Positions 40,207-50,873 are shown, numbered from the stretch's first letter. The stretch: 64,000 bases of DNA from Macrostomum hystrix (GCA_950097015.1 CATNEN010000001.1:18232501-18296500), one strand, 5' to 3'. Made by a program: numbers and translations. Notes: generated by a model from the letters alone, not told the origin.

Positions 40207-43200
40207 TCACTCCTTGTAGCAGATGTGCCTCTTAGCCTGCCTGGGGTGGGGCCTCTGCGCTATGGCACCGTCCGTGGCGCCGCCGTCTGTGGCGGGCTGC
40301 GGATGAGCGGGCCGGCCGTCCCGCGGTTCGTCTGGCTCCCAGGGGCACTCGCGCAGCGGCTTGGTCTCAGTCACGTGCCGCCGCAGCACGGCCTCGCCTC
40401 TCTCCAGCGTCAGTGCATCGCCGTGGACCGCTTTGACGAGCCAGGGGCGCGGGTCGAACGGGCACCGCAGTTTGGCCTTGCCGCGGTTCCTAAGCAGCAC
40501 GCGGGCGCCCGCCGCGATGCCGTGTGGTGCTGCCGCTCGTCGCTTGTCAGTCGCGCGGCGCATCGCCTGCTTGTAGCTGCGGTCATGACGCTGCAGCTGC
40601 CGACCGGCGTCGTCCAGCTGCTCCGCGGGGCCGGCCGGCAGGAGGTCGCCTACGGCCCTGTTAAACATGAGATCGTTGGGCGACCGGCCCGTGCCGCGGT
40701 GCACTGAGTTGCGGTAGCCGAGCAGCCACTCATGGATGGCCCGGCGCCAGTCCTTGCCCTCCGCTGCCGCGGCGTTGACACACTTGTTGAGGCTGCGGTT
40801 GAATCGCTCGACCTCGCCGTTCGCTGCCGGGTAGAGTGGGGTGACCCTGCGGTGCTGGACTCCGAGGCCGTCGAGGAACTCCTTAAACTCCTCGCTCGTG
40901 AAGTAGGTCGCGTTGTCCGTGGTGATCTGCTGTGGCACGCCGAAGCGACTGAACGAGGCCATGGCGCAGGTGATGATGCTGGCGCTCGTGAGGCTGCGCA
41001 CCACGTAAGTGTCCGGGTACCGGCTGAAGTAGTCCACCAGGACCACCACGTTCTCGCCCGTCGGGAACGGTCCGCAGACGTCCACGCTCAGCGATTGCCA
41101 CGGCCCCGGGGGCAGCGGTGTCGGTTGCATCGGCGGCTGCTTGACGGCGCCGTCCGGTCGAGCCGCCTGGCACGGGCGGCAGCGGGAGACAACGGCCTCG
41201 ACCTGCTGTGTCATGCCGGGCCACCAGACCTTCCGCTGCAGCCGGTCGCACGTTTTCTTCTGGCCGAGGTGACCCTGGTGTGCCAGTGCGATGGTCAGCT
41301 GCTGCAGCTCCGCCGGGATCACGATCTTGCTGCCCCGGAGCACCACGCCGTCGTGGACGCTGAGCTCATCCTTCAGGGACCGGAAGCTGTGCGCCGGGGC
41401 CGCGGCGCCGCAGCGCCAGTGGCCCGTCGCTAGGGCTTGCATGACGACCGTCAGGGCGGGGTCCCTCTCGGTTGCAGCGCGAATCCTGTCCATCGTCAGG
41501 CCCTTCGGTGTCGCGGCCTGGACCACGGCGTTGAGCAGCCTGGTCTCCGCGGCCACGTCCATGCCCGGCGACGTCTCCGGCAGCGGGTTGCGGCTCAGGG
41601 GATCGGCCGGATTGTCCTCGCCCTTGCGGTAGTGTAGCGTGAACGAGAAGTGCTGCGTCTGTAGCATGATGCGCTCGAGTCGCGGCGGTGGCCGGGAGTC
41701 TGGCCTGTAGATGCCCAGCAGCGGCTTGTGGTCGGTGTAGACGTCGAAATGAGGACAGCCCTCCAGGTAGAACGCGAACTTTAGGCAGCCGAACTTGACG
41801 CCCAGGGCCTCGCGCTCGATCTGGCTGTAGCGCCGCTCGACCTCGCTGAGGGTGCGGCTCGCGTAGGCCACCGGCCGGGTCTGCCCCCCGGGGTGCCGCT
41901 GCTGCAGGATGGCGCCGACGCCAGCGGGCGATGCATCGACCACCAGCTCTGTTGGCAGCTGTTTGTCGAAGAAGGCCAGGGTGCGGCTCTCCGAGATGCA
42001 GTCCTTGACGTTCTGGAAGGCCTGCTGCTGCTCGCTGTCCCAGACAAACTCCTGGCCCTTCCGTGTCAGCCGCCTGAGCGGCTCCGCCATGTCCGCTAGC
42101 TGGGGCATGAACTTTTCCAGGTGATTGGCCAGGCCGAGAAACGACCGGACCTCCTTGACGGACTGTGGGTCTTTGAAGGCTTGCAGCTCGGCGATCTTCT
42201 CTTGTGATGGCTGGATCCCAAACTTGGACAGCGTCATCGCCATGAACTTTGCCTTGCCGATCCCCCAGCGGCACTTGCTGCCGTTGAGGGTGATGCCGTG
42301 CTCTCGCAGTCTGGTCAGGCAGGCAGCCACGTGAGTCTTGTGAGCCTTCAGGTCTCGGCTGTGGACAATGATGTCGTCGTGGATCCACTTAACACCCGTC
42401 AGGCCCTCCAGCACTCGCTGCATCACGCGCTGTAGGATCTCTGACGCAGAGGCGAATCCCATACTCAGGCGAGTCAACTGCCGCATTCCTCGGGGCGTTG
42501 AGAACACGAAGTACTTCCGGCTGTCCTCGCTGATTTCAATCTGGTGGAATGCTTTGAAGATGTCGAGCTTGCTGAAGATCGATGAGCCAGCCATGTCGCT
42601 TGTCGCCTCCTCGAATGTCGGGATCTGGTGTCGCTCCCTCAGCGCCGCCTTGTTCACGTCGCGCAGATCCTGCGTGATCCGCACGCTCTTGCCGTCCTCC
42701 TTCGGCACCACGACGATGCGGCTGACCCACGGCGTGGGGCCCTCGACTGGCTGGATGATGCCCAGCTGCTCCTGCTCGTCTAGCTCGCGGTCCAGCGCCT
42801 CCCGGAGGTGCACCGGAACGCGGGAGGGCGGGTGGCAGATTGGTCTGGCGTCGGATTTGATGTTGATCTGCACAGAGACGTCCTTGACCTTGCCGAGGCC
42901 TCTGAAGAGCTCGGGAAATTGCCTGACGACCGCCTGGATAGCGGGGTCCTCCGTCTCGGTTGCCTCGATCGCGTGGACCTGAGGCCCCAGGCTCAGGAGC
43001 CGGAGCGCAGTCGAGGCCTCACGTCCCAGGATGTTGGTGCCGCCGCCGGGGACGACGATGAAGCGAACCGTCCTGCTGTTCTGCCCCGTTGACACCCGAA
43101 GGCTGCAGGCTCCCAGAGTGCTGAGCGGCTTCGGCGAGCGGAAGGCGAAGATCTTCGTGCGAGTTGCCTGCAGCTGCGGGGGTCCCGGCAGTGTCCGCCA

Positions 43201-44160
43201 GGCCTGCTCGGTGATGATGTTGCAGTCAGCGCCGCTGTCCACCAGCACGGGCAGCTGCGTTGAACCGACGAACACCGACGTCTGGGCTCCGGCTGCCGCG
43301 GTTCCTGTGGCTGCCACGGTCAGGCAGAACACGCCGTCCTCCGCCGCTGAACTGTCGCTGTCAGCCTGCAGGGCGTGGACGTCTTCCTTCGGCCGGGACA
43401 GGCAGGCCCTCGCCAGGTGATTTCGCTTGCCGCAGCGGTTGCACGTCTTGCCTTCGGCTGCGCTGCACGTGCGGTGGCCGGGGGCTCCGCACCTGATGCA
43501 CCTGGTCTGCCTGCCGTTCGGCTGCTTGTCTTGCGGCTGCCCTGTCGGCCGCCGCGCTGCAGGGGCTGCTGCACCGGCCTCCTGACGTCGGAGCCGCTGC
43601 ACAGACGCATCGTTGGCCTCCATGACGCTCGCTTGGGCCTCCGCCGCTTCCATGGCCCGGGCCGCCCGCACCGCCTGCTCCAGGTCCACGTTGTCGATGG
43701 CTAGCAGCTTTCGACGGAGCTGGTCGGAGCTGCAGCAGGCAATCACCTGATCACGGATCAGAGACTCTCGCAGGTCACCGAAGGCGCAGCAGTCGGCGGC
43801 GTCCTTGAGGCGCTGGAGCCAGTCGTCTATGGGCTCACCGGGGCGCTGAGTGCAGAGCCTGAACTGGTAGCGGGTGAACGGCAGATTCCGCTTGCCGTCG
43901 AAGTGCTGATTGAGCGCGACAACGAGTGTATCGATGTCCTTGCCCGCCGCCTCGTTGGTGAGGCCGGCCGCGATCGCCTGCAGGTCCTCGCCGGCGGTGT
44001 ACAGTAGCAGCTGGCGCAGCCGCTTCTTGTCGTCGATGCCTGCGGCGACCGCGAACAGCTGGAACTGGGCGAGCCATTTCTTCCATTTTGTCTGGGCTGT
44101 GCTAGGGTCCGTGCGCAGGTCCAGTGCGGGTGGGGTTTGAATACTGACTTGCGATGCCAT
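40207..44160 (-). CDS. Gypsy Gag-Pol polyprotein, 1317 residues
   Basis: A single frame from ATG 44160. Gag has a capsid region (residues 1-200) and two zinc knuckles (221-253; the second, CNRCGKRNHLARAC, is canonical CCHC). Protease has DSGA at 308. RT (about 445-650) has LDIFKAFHQI, SMGFASA and a catalytic box IHDD (593-596) instead of YxDD. RNase H (about 740-860) has VVDASPAGVGA and YTDHKPL. Integrase has an HHCC finger (961-997) and DDE residues D1027, D1082 and E1118 (NGEVERF). A short basic tail lacks a clear chromodomain. Gag and Pol are fused without a frameshift. The ATG directly abuts the LTR, so initiation occurs inside the primer-binding site. The ORF is intact and GC-rich against an AT-rich host. 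Confidence 0.95.
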   Translation of the reverse strand: MASQVSIQTPPALDLRTDPSTAQTKWKKWLAQFQLFAVAAGIDDKKRLRQLLLYTAGEDLQAIAAGLTNEAAGKDIDTLVVALNQHFDGKRNLPFTRYQFRLCTQRPGEPIDDWLQRLKDAADCCAFGDLRESLIRDQVIACCSSDQLRRKLLAIDNVDLEQAVRAARAMEAAEAQASVMEANDASVQRLRRQEAGAAAPAARRPTGQPQDKQPNGRQTRCIRCGAPGHRTCSAAEGKTCNRCGKRNHLARACLSRPKEDVHALQADSDSSAAEDGVFCLTVAATGTAAAGAQTSVFVGSTQLPVLVDSGADCNIITEQAWRTLPGPPQLQATRTKIFAFRSPKPLSTLGACSLRVSTGQNSRTVRFIVVPGGGTNILGREASTALRLLSLGPQVHAIEATETEDPAIQAVVRQFPELFRGLGKVKDVSVQINIKSDARPICHPPSRVPVHLREALDRELDEQEQLGIIQPVEGPTPWVSRIVVVPKEDGKSVRITQDLRDVNKAALRERHQIPTFEEATSDMAGSSIFSKLDIFKAFHQIEISEDSRKYFVFSTPRGMRQLTRLSMGFASASEILQRVMQRVLEGLTGVKWIHDDIIVHSRDLKAHKTHVAACLTRLREHGITLNGSKCRWGIGKAKFMAMTLSKFGIQPSQEKIAELQAFKDPQSVKEVRSFLGLANHLEKFMPQLADMAEPLRRLTRKGQEFVWDSEQQQAFQNVKDCISESRTLAFFDKQLPTELVVDASPAGVGAILQQRHPGGQTRPVAYASRTLSEVERRYSQIEREALGVKFGCLKFAFYLEGCPHFDVYTDHKPLLGIYRPDSRPPPRLERIMLQTQHFSFTLHYRKGEDNPADPLSRNPLPETSPGMDVAAETRLLNAVVQAATPKGLTMDRIRAATERDPALTVVMQALATGHWRCGAAAPAHSFRSLKDELSVHDGVVLRGSKIVIPAELQQLTIALAHQGHLGQKKTCDRLQRKVWWPGMTQQVEAVVSRCRPCQAARPDGAVKQPPMQPTPLPPGPWQSLSVDVCGPFPTGENVVVLVDYFSRYPDTYVVRSLTSASIITCAMASFSRFGVPQQITTDNATYFTSEEFKEFLDGLGVQHRRVTPLYPAANGEVERFNRSLNKCVNAAAAEGKDWRRAIHEWLLGYRNSVHRGTGRSPNDLMFNRAVGDLLPAGPAEQLDDAGRQLQRHDRSYKQAMRRATDKRRAAAPHGIAAGARVLLRNRGKAKLRCPFDPRPWLVKAVHGDALTLERGEAVLRRHVTETKPLRECPWEPDEPRDGRPAHPQPATDGGATDGAIAQRPHPRQAKRHICYKE
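44142..44160 (-). promoter_or_regulatory. primer-binding site overlapping the start codon
   Basis: The minus strand immediately after the 5' LTR reads A-TGGCATCGCAAGTCAG. The TGG expected to pair with a tRNA CCA end is part of the ATG-GCA start. I could not identify the tRNA. Confidence 0.6.
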
Positions 44161-44367
44161 TGTAGTGCAGTTGAGTGAGAAAGGAACGTGGCCTCTTGGG
44201 CCGTATATTTGAGTTGTTATATAGTGCCGTCCAGTGCAGGCAGGCCGACGTGCAGTCCAGCCATGAGCGCATTACGCAACAGTGCGTGCATACATACAGT
44301 ACGTGCCAAGAGCAGTGCACGTTGACTATGCCCGCGTGGGAGGGACAGGGCAACGCAGTGCACTACA
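44161..44367 (-). mobile_element. 5' LTR of the Gypsy element
   Basis: 207 bp with ends TGTAGTGCA/TGCACTACA. A TATA motif CTATATAA (minus, 44224-44217) predicts a start about 30 nt before the LTR end, so the mRNA leader would be only ~30 nt. Confidence 0.95.
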
Positions 44368-44534
44368 ACATCATTATTCGTTTCTTTTATTAAAAATGGC
44401 TAATTTTGTTGACTATATTATTGACTATTTTCGTATTGTGGATTGTTCATATTGTTCATTGTTTAATTCGGGCAGACAGGAGGGAGTGAGGGGCAGAGAG
44501 GAGAGAATTGAGATCATGGGATTGGAAAGGGGAT

Positions 44535-44955
44535 CGTGGGATTGGAAAGTGGTCAGTGCCCTCCTTGCTAGAGAGGGGTCAGTGCCCTCCCTGCTAGAGA
44601 GGGGTCAGTGCCCTCCCTGCTAGAGGGGGCAGTTCCCTCCCTGCTAGAGTGATCAGTGCCCTCCCTGCTAGAGGGGCCAGTTCCCTCCCTGCTAGAGGGG
44701 CCAGTTCCCTCCCTGCTAGAGTGATCAGTGCCCTCCCTGCTAGAGAGGGGTCAGTGCCCTCCCTGCTAGAGGGGCCAGTTCCCTCCCTGCTAGAGTGATC
44801 AGTGCCCTCCCTGCTAGAGAGGGGTCAGTGCCCTCCCTGCTAGAGGGGCCAGTTCCCTCCCTGCTAGAGTGATCAGTGCCCTCCCTGCTAGAGAGGGGTC
44901 AGTGCCCTCCCTGCTAGAGAGGGGTCAGTGCCCCCCCCTGTTATAGAGGGGACCA
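44535..44955. repeat. 23-26-bp minisatellite
   Basis: Alternating units cagtgccctccctgctagag-aggggt, cagttccctccctgctagag-ggg and a gatcagtg-type variant, in a quasi-regular higher-order pattern. The strand bias is pyrimidine-rich. Confidence 0.85.
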
Positions 44956-44962
44956 GTGCCCT

Positions 44963-45022
44963 CAGGCAAGCAGGCAGGCAGGCAGGTAGGCAGGCAGACA
45001 GGTAGACAGACAGGACAGGAGC
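44963..45022. repeat. (CAGG)n microsatellite
   Basis: About 15 tetranucleotide units, gcag(g/a)cag-type, following the minisatellite. Confidence 0.85.
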
Positions 45023-45024
45023 AG

Positions 45025-47105
45025 ATATCTACCCCATACTTTACTTGTATGGCTTACTAAATCTAGCCCAAATCTACCAAACCCAACCCCACCCAATGCA
45101 GCTTCCTCTCCACTCCACCCTAGCTCTCCACCCTCTAAGCTTCTACTCTTCTACTTACACTTCCACTTCTTCCATGTGTTCATGAGCCATGACCCATGTG
45201 CTCAAATCTCTATCTGGCCTACAAGATAAAAATGGTTACCAACCCTGTCCTAATAGGTCAGTGTCCATAGATCTTATATTCCCTAGATAACCTACTCCCC
45301 ATTCAAGCAATGTGAAAAATGTGATCCCACCAAAAACATTTAATAAACCTGACCATGTCCATGCTCACTCAGAGCTCAAGTTCAGTAGCTATGGGACATA
45401 GGCAGTTATTTTTGTTTGGATGGCATTAAAAAGATGTAGCAGGAATTTCTTTAGTTGCCAATGTTTCCTACCTGTGTGAGCTATGCTCAATAGCAAATAG
45501 ATGGTGCCAGAGATTAAACTCATGTAGCTGCTGCATGAGGGGCTGCGGCACCCAAGTGCCACAGGGCCACAGGGATCCTTTTCCCTTCCTCCCATTCCTA
45601 TTCACTCACATTCCTATCCTTCTAGCTTACATAGAATTGTAGTCTACACTTTGACAGCACTTCATATGGCAAAATAAGATTAAACCACTCACTCAAATTG
45701 TAAAACCAAACACCAACTTCTCCATTTGGTTTGAAGATACATGAAAATCATTGTTAGGTTTTAGATGAAACCTAGTTACAGGAATAACTTTTTGCTATTT
45801 GACAAAATAGCAAAAGCAGACACTTTTTAGAAAGATGTAACTGTTTTCTATAACTTGGCTTTTGATTTATCATCATATCTTAAATAGAAAATCTGTAGCT
45901 TAGGTTCGAAGTTAAAAAATACACATTCTTGTTTGGTTGATGATACATTACCCTATAGATGACAGATGTTAGACTTTGGTTCCAATTTTCTTATTTCTTC
46001 CCCTCATTTTATTCAATCTTTCATTTAAAAGCACAATTCTTTTAAATATGTGACCTATGAAGTGGGTGCAAATTGGCAAGTATACCATACTGATCATACC
46101 ATTTTTGGAAGTGGATATACAATAGTCAATTAGTTTACTTTGGATTACATATTCCACTAATTATCAATTCAATCATAGAATTAAGCCCTGCGGAATTTTT
46201 TTAGGGCTACAGAAAAAAGGCCAAACTGCAATGGCAACACTAGTCGTTGATCCTAGGCTCCCAGGTCATAGATCCCATATCCCAGTAGTTGCTTGGAAAT
46301 CTTAATAAGAATTTATATTCCTGGGTCCCAATTTCATTTAGAATAATGCATTGTTTCTATACAATTATGACGAGTGGCCAGCCAACAAGCTATGCGTATA
46401 GACCCACTATACAGTTTTTTTTCCTAATATTAAGACTTATTAAGATAAGCATAAACTCTGTAGCCTATGTAAAAAGGCTTGGATAGCTCACTATTTATAA
46501 TACACTGAAACTTTATACTCTTAGAGGTCTACATTTTAATACGTGAATAGAATGAGGGTGCATTCATTTAGTGATGATCATAGCAGGTCACATATTAGCT
46601 ATGAGCCAAGCTGACAAGTTAGGACATCGGCACTGGGTTGAGAGCAGTAGATTCATATTGTTTGAGTCAAACACTTCGACTGTGCAAGTCAAACATAAAA
46701 CAAACAGCAGACTCATACTGCCTCCCCAAGCCTGTGATTAGCAGTAACACTTGTCCAGCTCTGCACATTACTTCATATTGTATTCTGCTAAATTTCAATA
46801 TTCTCCGCTTTCACATAATGCCTCGCTTTTATACTGTGAAACAAGCAATTTATAACTTGACGTAACCCTTGTCTTCATAGAAATTGACCGCGAAACGTTA
46901 ATTTAAATGGTCCCTCATAACATGCAGAGTAGAAACCATATTTCCTAGAAAGCAAGTCGTTTCATAACTGTTGTTGCTCGGTCATAAAAAATCTCATTTT
47001 AATTCTGACTTTCTGATGCCCATTTAAATGGGCTAACTTTTCCACAGAGCATGCCTTACAACACATTATTGTTATTGCTCATTTATAAAAAAATTTGCAA
47101 TTAAT
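45025..47105. other. AT-rich interval without a supported gene
   Basis: ORFs of 60-75 codons have non-coding composition, and no consistent splice pattern or repeat array was found. Confidence 0.45.
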
Positions 47106-47120
47106 GCAAAATTCCAGAAT

Positions 47121-47243
47121 ATGGTGGATGCACCGCCGCCGCCGCCGCCGCCGCCGCCAGTCGCGGAGAGAAAAAGAAGAAGAATACGCCTAAGACTAAG
47201 ACGCCTTAGATCGGGCAATCTTCGGCTGAATCTGCGGACTTAG
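47121..47243 (+). CDS. short poly-Pro and Arg-rich ORF, doubtful
   Basis: An acceptor-like attccag precedes AATATG. The frame encodes MVDA, nine prolines from a (CCG)n tract, then a run of Arg/Leu (RKRRRIRLRLRRLR) and stops at TAG about 47241. It could be an exon with a nuclear-localisation-like stretch or a chance reading of a microsatellite. Its end overlaps an inverted repeat. Confidence 0.2.
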   Translation: MVDAPPPPPPPPPVAERKRRRIRLRLRRLRSGNLRLNLRT

Positions 47244-47374
47244 AATATTTTAATATTATATATAGTTGAATATTCATAGTTGATTATTAGTTGATTATTA
47301 GTTGATTATTTACAGTTGATTATATAGTTGATTTATAGTTATAGTCAAAGTCCGCATATTCAGCCGAAGATTGT
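47213..47374. repeat. inverted repeat around an AT-rich core
   Basis: CAATCTTCGGCTGAATcTGC + GGACT (from 47217) pairs with AGTCCGCAtATTCAGCCGAA + GATTG (to 47373), with one mismatch in ~25 bp. The core between is ttgattattag repeats. Structure suits a foldback (MITE-like) element. Confidence 0.65.
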
Positions 47375-48339
47375 CTCTCCAATTATTGGTGGAAGTTATA
47401 ATTATAATTAGATAGTTATATTTGTTTTCGTACGCACCCTATATAATTGTTTTTCGTCTCTAAGTCGTAGAGATAAACGACTTATCGTGAAATTTTTTAA
47501 AACTAATATTTGTTTTTAAAGCTTCTCTTCTTCAGAAAGAATTTTTTCAACTTTTCTTGGCTCAAAAAACAGATAATTAAAGCGAACACCATGGTAATTG
47601 AATGACATGATTTAAGACAATAGGAAAAGTGTACTTTATGAATTTCTTACAAATTAAATTCTGCTAAATACAAATAGCCCGATCAGCAAAGCAGCCTTGT
47701 ATTTAAAAATAAAATGGGTCGATCTCAAACACACCTTTTGACAAGAATAAATTTAGACAAAAGTCAATTACTGTTTCTCGAATATGTGAACCGTGTCTGA
47801 AAAATCGAACTCATAAACATTCGCCCAACTTGCATCTCCTACTTGTGCGGAAGGCTTGTACAAGTGTCTATTTAGCCAGTTACAAGTACCGCTGAATACT
47901 ATTAAATATTTCTGCAAAGGCCAAGTCTTTTATGCTTCGCGTGAATGGTGTATGGTGGATGGCCTGAAGCCTATTTTTGGATAATTGTGTTGCCTTTAAT
48001 CTTCTTTCCTTTGCCATCACGGAGTCATTTTATCGCAGTACTTCATTCACTTTGATTTGACATTATTAATACGTTGTGCTAAAGCCTGCACCATTCCAGG
48101 ATTAACTTGTGTCTGATGGCAGCTGCTGACTCTTGATGTGCGATTCTGCCTAGTGCACTAGCCACGTGGCTACCTCTCTTCGACCTGTGGTCTAGATCAG
48201 TGATGCGCCTGCATTTCCAGTAAGTTACTTGACATTTTCTTATGTGAATATGAATGAAGATCAAGTCCTGTTTTAATCTGTCCATCACTAGTCATTCTGG
48301 AATTCATTTGTCATTCTAAATCTGTCATTCTGGAATTCA

Positions 48340-48560
48340 TTTCTGTTAGAAATACCTGTTAGACCAAGAGCGTCATTTGTTAGGCCGACAGCGTCAATTG
48401 TTAGACAGAGAGCGTCACCTGGTAGACAAAGAGCGTCACCTGTTAGACAAAGAGCGTCATTTGTTAGGCCGACAGCGTCAACTGTTAGACAGAGAGCGTC
48501 ACCTGTTAGACAGAGCCTGTGATCACCTGTTCTGTTAGACACAGTGTTCACCTGTTCTGC
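48340..48560. repeat. 21-bp minisatellite
   Basis: Units of tgttagacagagagcgtcacc with ttaggccgac and gacaaag variants, arranged in a larger repeating order. On the minus strand a 7-residue repeat (LTGDALC) stays open, as expected of a 21-bp unit. Confidence 0.85.
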
Positions 48561-48615
48561 TTGGCATGGTACCTGTTAGACATCAAGCCCGTACTCACCT
48601 GCACTACTCAAACAG

Positions 48616-48937
48616 GCCTACCGACACGTATAGTCTTCATCAGACGCATCAACGGGCTCTCAAACTTGGTTGTCAACTTGGACAATCCATCAGCTCCAGG
48701 CTTGTCCCGCCAGGACCTGCTACAGGAGCTGCTGCAGACCAACCTGATCACGGAGCTGCGCTCGAAACCGGAGGTCAAGCGAATGGGCCTGGACGTCTGC
48801 TGCCTGGGTTGGCGGCTTCGGTGGCGGAGGCGGCGTCGCGGCGTCGCGGCGGTGGCGCCACCGGCAGACGGAAGCAAGGCCAGGTGACACCCGTGCTGCC
48901 GATATTGGATCCGCAGACCTGCCTCACCGACGCCTGA
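48616..48937 (+). CDS. GC-rich coding exon, unknown protein
   Basis: An acceptor (cactactcaaacag) precedes 48616. The frame encodes IVFIRRINGLSNLVVNLDNP, then APGLSRQDLLQELLQTNLIT and SKPEVKRMGLDVCCLG, a well-balanced soluble segment with two helices. After the GC-rich gttggcggcttcggtggcgg run the same frame turns into Arg-rich nonsense, while the adjacent frame ends sensibly (RRKQGQVTPVLPILDPQTC, TGA at 48935). A single frameshift in the GGC-rich run would join the halves. Sequence flanking it is AT-rich and non-coding. No family is recognised; a retrocopy or a live exon are both possible. Confidence 0.45.
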
Positions 48938-49304
48938 CTTGCGTGTTGAGAAAGTGCAAACCATGGACTGACCTCAGTGAGACAGGTGGCAAGCTGTCTC
49001 GCCGATTACTTGCCGATTGAGAGGGGAAATTCGTGACTGACTTCCACATGTAGGATGCATCACTGATCCAAGCCAAGCATGGGATGCAATAATACAAATA
49101 TACATAACAGAGGGCTGTGCAGGAGCAGTCCAAAATTAATACATTTACAGAAATAAGGTATTTTGCAGACTTTGCACAGACCCATGCACAGTAATCAAAT
49201 GTAATCAGTCGCAATCAACAGTAACGGTTTGTCCGCCGAAAGTTGATGAAATTTTAAAGACTGAATCTTTCTCCTGTTGCGCCCGCTTTTGTATGTGCTC
49301 CTGC

Positions 49305-49395
49305 TTAATCTGTGCTCATTATTGCTTATCTGTGCTCATTATTGCTTATGTGCTCATTATTGCTTCTCTGTGCTCAATCTTGTACTGCTGTGCTG
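49305..49395. repeat. short ctgtgctcattattgctt repeat
   Basis: Four imperfect units of ~20-24 bp, with a further single unit near 49530. Confidence 0.6.
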
Positions 49396-49689
49396 CGATT
49401 CTGGCAACGATTCCTGCTACGGCTTTTGCTACGAATCTATGAGCCTATGAGCCTTTGATTCAACATGCCGCTCACCTTATAAACGAGATTTTTTTCCGTC
49501 ACCCTGTCGAACGCCTTTTTTGCTTATCTTCTCACTCTTGCTTACCTGTGCTTTTTATTGTTTTTGTGTTTTTTAATTACAAAAATAACAGAAAGCGACT
49601 CATGCCTGATTGCGAGTATAAAGTTAAGCAACTGCTCATGCAACGTGTAAATGAGAAAATTTTGAGATGCTTTGTTTAATTCAGATTGC

Positions 49690-50230
49690 TTCTAGTCTCG
49701 AATCGCGATTCGCCTGATTTTTATCTCGGTATGGAATCACTGACTCACAAAGTGAGTTAAATGCTGTGAAGTATTCACTGATCACACTGGCTAGTAAGTT
49801 AAACCTATATGCAGCTGAAGATGCTGCCCAAGTTGCTACTGATAAAGACACCAGTTCAGCTTCCATTGATTTGAGTTCAGCCACAAATGCCCATTATGGT
49901 GACGACAATGATGATGTGGCAGATGAAAGCGGTCTGGCTGATCAAGTGAAGTCATTCCTAGAGAAGAGCTCTAAGCCTAAAACACACTGCATGTCACTGG
50001 AGAGTCGCATTGGTCGAGAGATTCTTCGCATTGCACAGCAGCGTGAAGCTGTGATGCTCATCCCTCCGACAAGTGTTGAAGCTGAGCGCGCCTTTTCGGT
50101 CAGTGGAACTTTTCTGACCAAAGTTCGTTCACGATCCTTTCTGACGAGACACTGTCTAGGCTGGTTTTGCTTCGTCATTTCTTTTTGAAAACAGCTTAGC
50201 ACAATTGACTGAATGAACTTTCAAGTTCCA
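49690..50230 (+). pseudogene. hAT transposase C-terminal relic
   Basis: The frame from about 49755 encodes an acidic linker and then the hAT dimerisation domain: IGREILRIAQQREAVMLIPP then TSVEAERAFSVSGTFLTKVRSR. Here the frame slips by one base near 50135. The conserved continuation (LSDETLSRLVLLRHFFLKTA) is in the next frame and ends at TAG about 50200. The catalytic N-terminal two thirds are absent and no terminal repeats were found, so this is a truncated, inactive copy. The EAERAFS motif is diagnostic of the family. Confidence 0.75.
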
Positions 50231-50486
50231 AGCTGTTGGTGCTGATTACTAACTTAAAAAATAAATACTAAGTCATATATCCGTATTTTGAAACATTGCT
50301 CTTGATATAGGTTTATAGGCCTCATAAAAATAATTTATTGATGGATTCTCGGATTATCTCGGATTCATCTACTGACAAACATATAAAGTACGGTACAGTA
50401 GTTGTACTGACTTTAGGTTAAGCCAGATACACACATATATATTTATTATTTTGATATGGGCTAGTGTTTGTTAAACTCTGACTTAC

Positions 50487-50572
50487 CTCATTATTGGCTT
50501 CGTTGCACACCTCATTTTGCTCATAGATAAGTATAAGTTCATGAAGAATGCTTCCCTTTAATTTCCGTTTCT
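50487..50572 (-). CDS. possible minus-strand coding exon
   Basis: Minus-strand acceptor (gacatccctcag) before 50572 and strong donor (AATGAG|gtaagt) after 50487 bound 86 nt. These encode, in phase, KRKLKGSILHELILIYEQNE and a short acidic end, typical soluble helix. Neighbouring exons were not found. A TATA-like tatataagg on the same strand lies near 50755. Confidence 0.35.
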
Positions 50573-50873
50573 CTGAGGGATGTCATATCGTGTGACATTC
50601 ACAAAATCGTGCTGTGCATCCACAAGCTACATGTATATATCTTACTGATAATTTGTAAACGGCTTCTTAAGTAAGTTGTAATAACTCAAAGGCAGAAGTA
50701 AGGCCAGAATTGAAACACACAGTAAAGAACCAGTCTGATATCGCGGCTCCTTATATATGCGTTCATGCAGTCTAATTTCCAGACAGATCCCAGACAGACG
50801 GCCCAACCCAGTCGCACGCAAACCAAGCATGAGACTCAAACAACAGCAGACAGTGGTGACAAGTGCATGCAAA

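Larger units (their letters stand above)
39871..44372 (-). mobile_element. intact Ty3/Gypsy-type LTR retrotransposon
   Basis: Two 207-bp LTRs (39876-40082 and 44161-44367) read as identical, have TGTAGTGCA...TGCACTACA ends, and are flanked by a perfect ACATC duplication (39871-39875 and 44368-44372). A polypurine tract GAGGGGGAGAGA (minus strand, 40094-40083) abuts the 3' LTR. One uninterrupted Gag-Pol ORF fills the interior. All parts needed for autonomous movement are present, and the lack of LTR divergence implies a very recent insertion. Confidence 0.95.

Noticed and set aside
40225-44140. Many long ORFs on the plus strand and other frames across the Gypsy element
   Set aside because: They are antisense or shifted shadows of the 1317-codon Gag-Pol frame; GC-rich coding DNA leaves other frames open. 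None has a domain motif.
45025-46900. Several 60-75-codon ORFs
   Set aside because: Non-coding composition, no splice sites in phase, no repeats of known class.
48079-48290. Minus-strand ORF of 69 codons near 48.2 kb
   Set aside because: Charged and plausible, but the opposite strand is equally open and ends at a donor-like site, so neither strand can be preferred.
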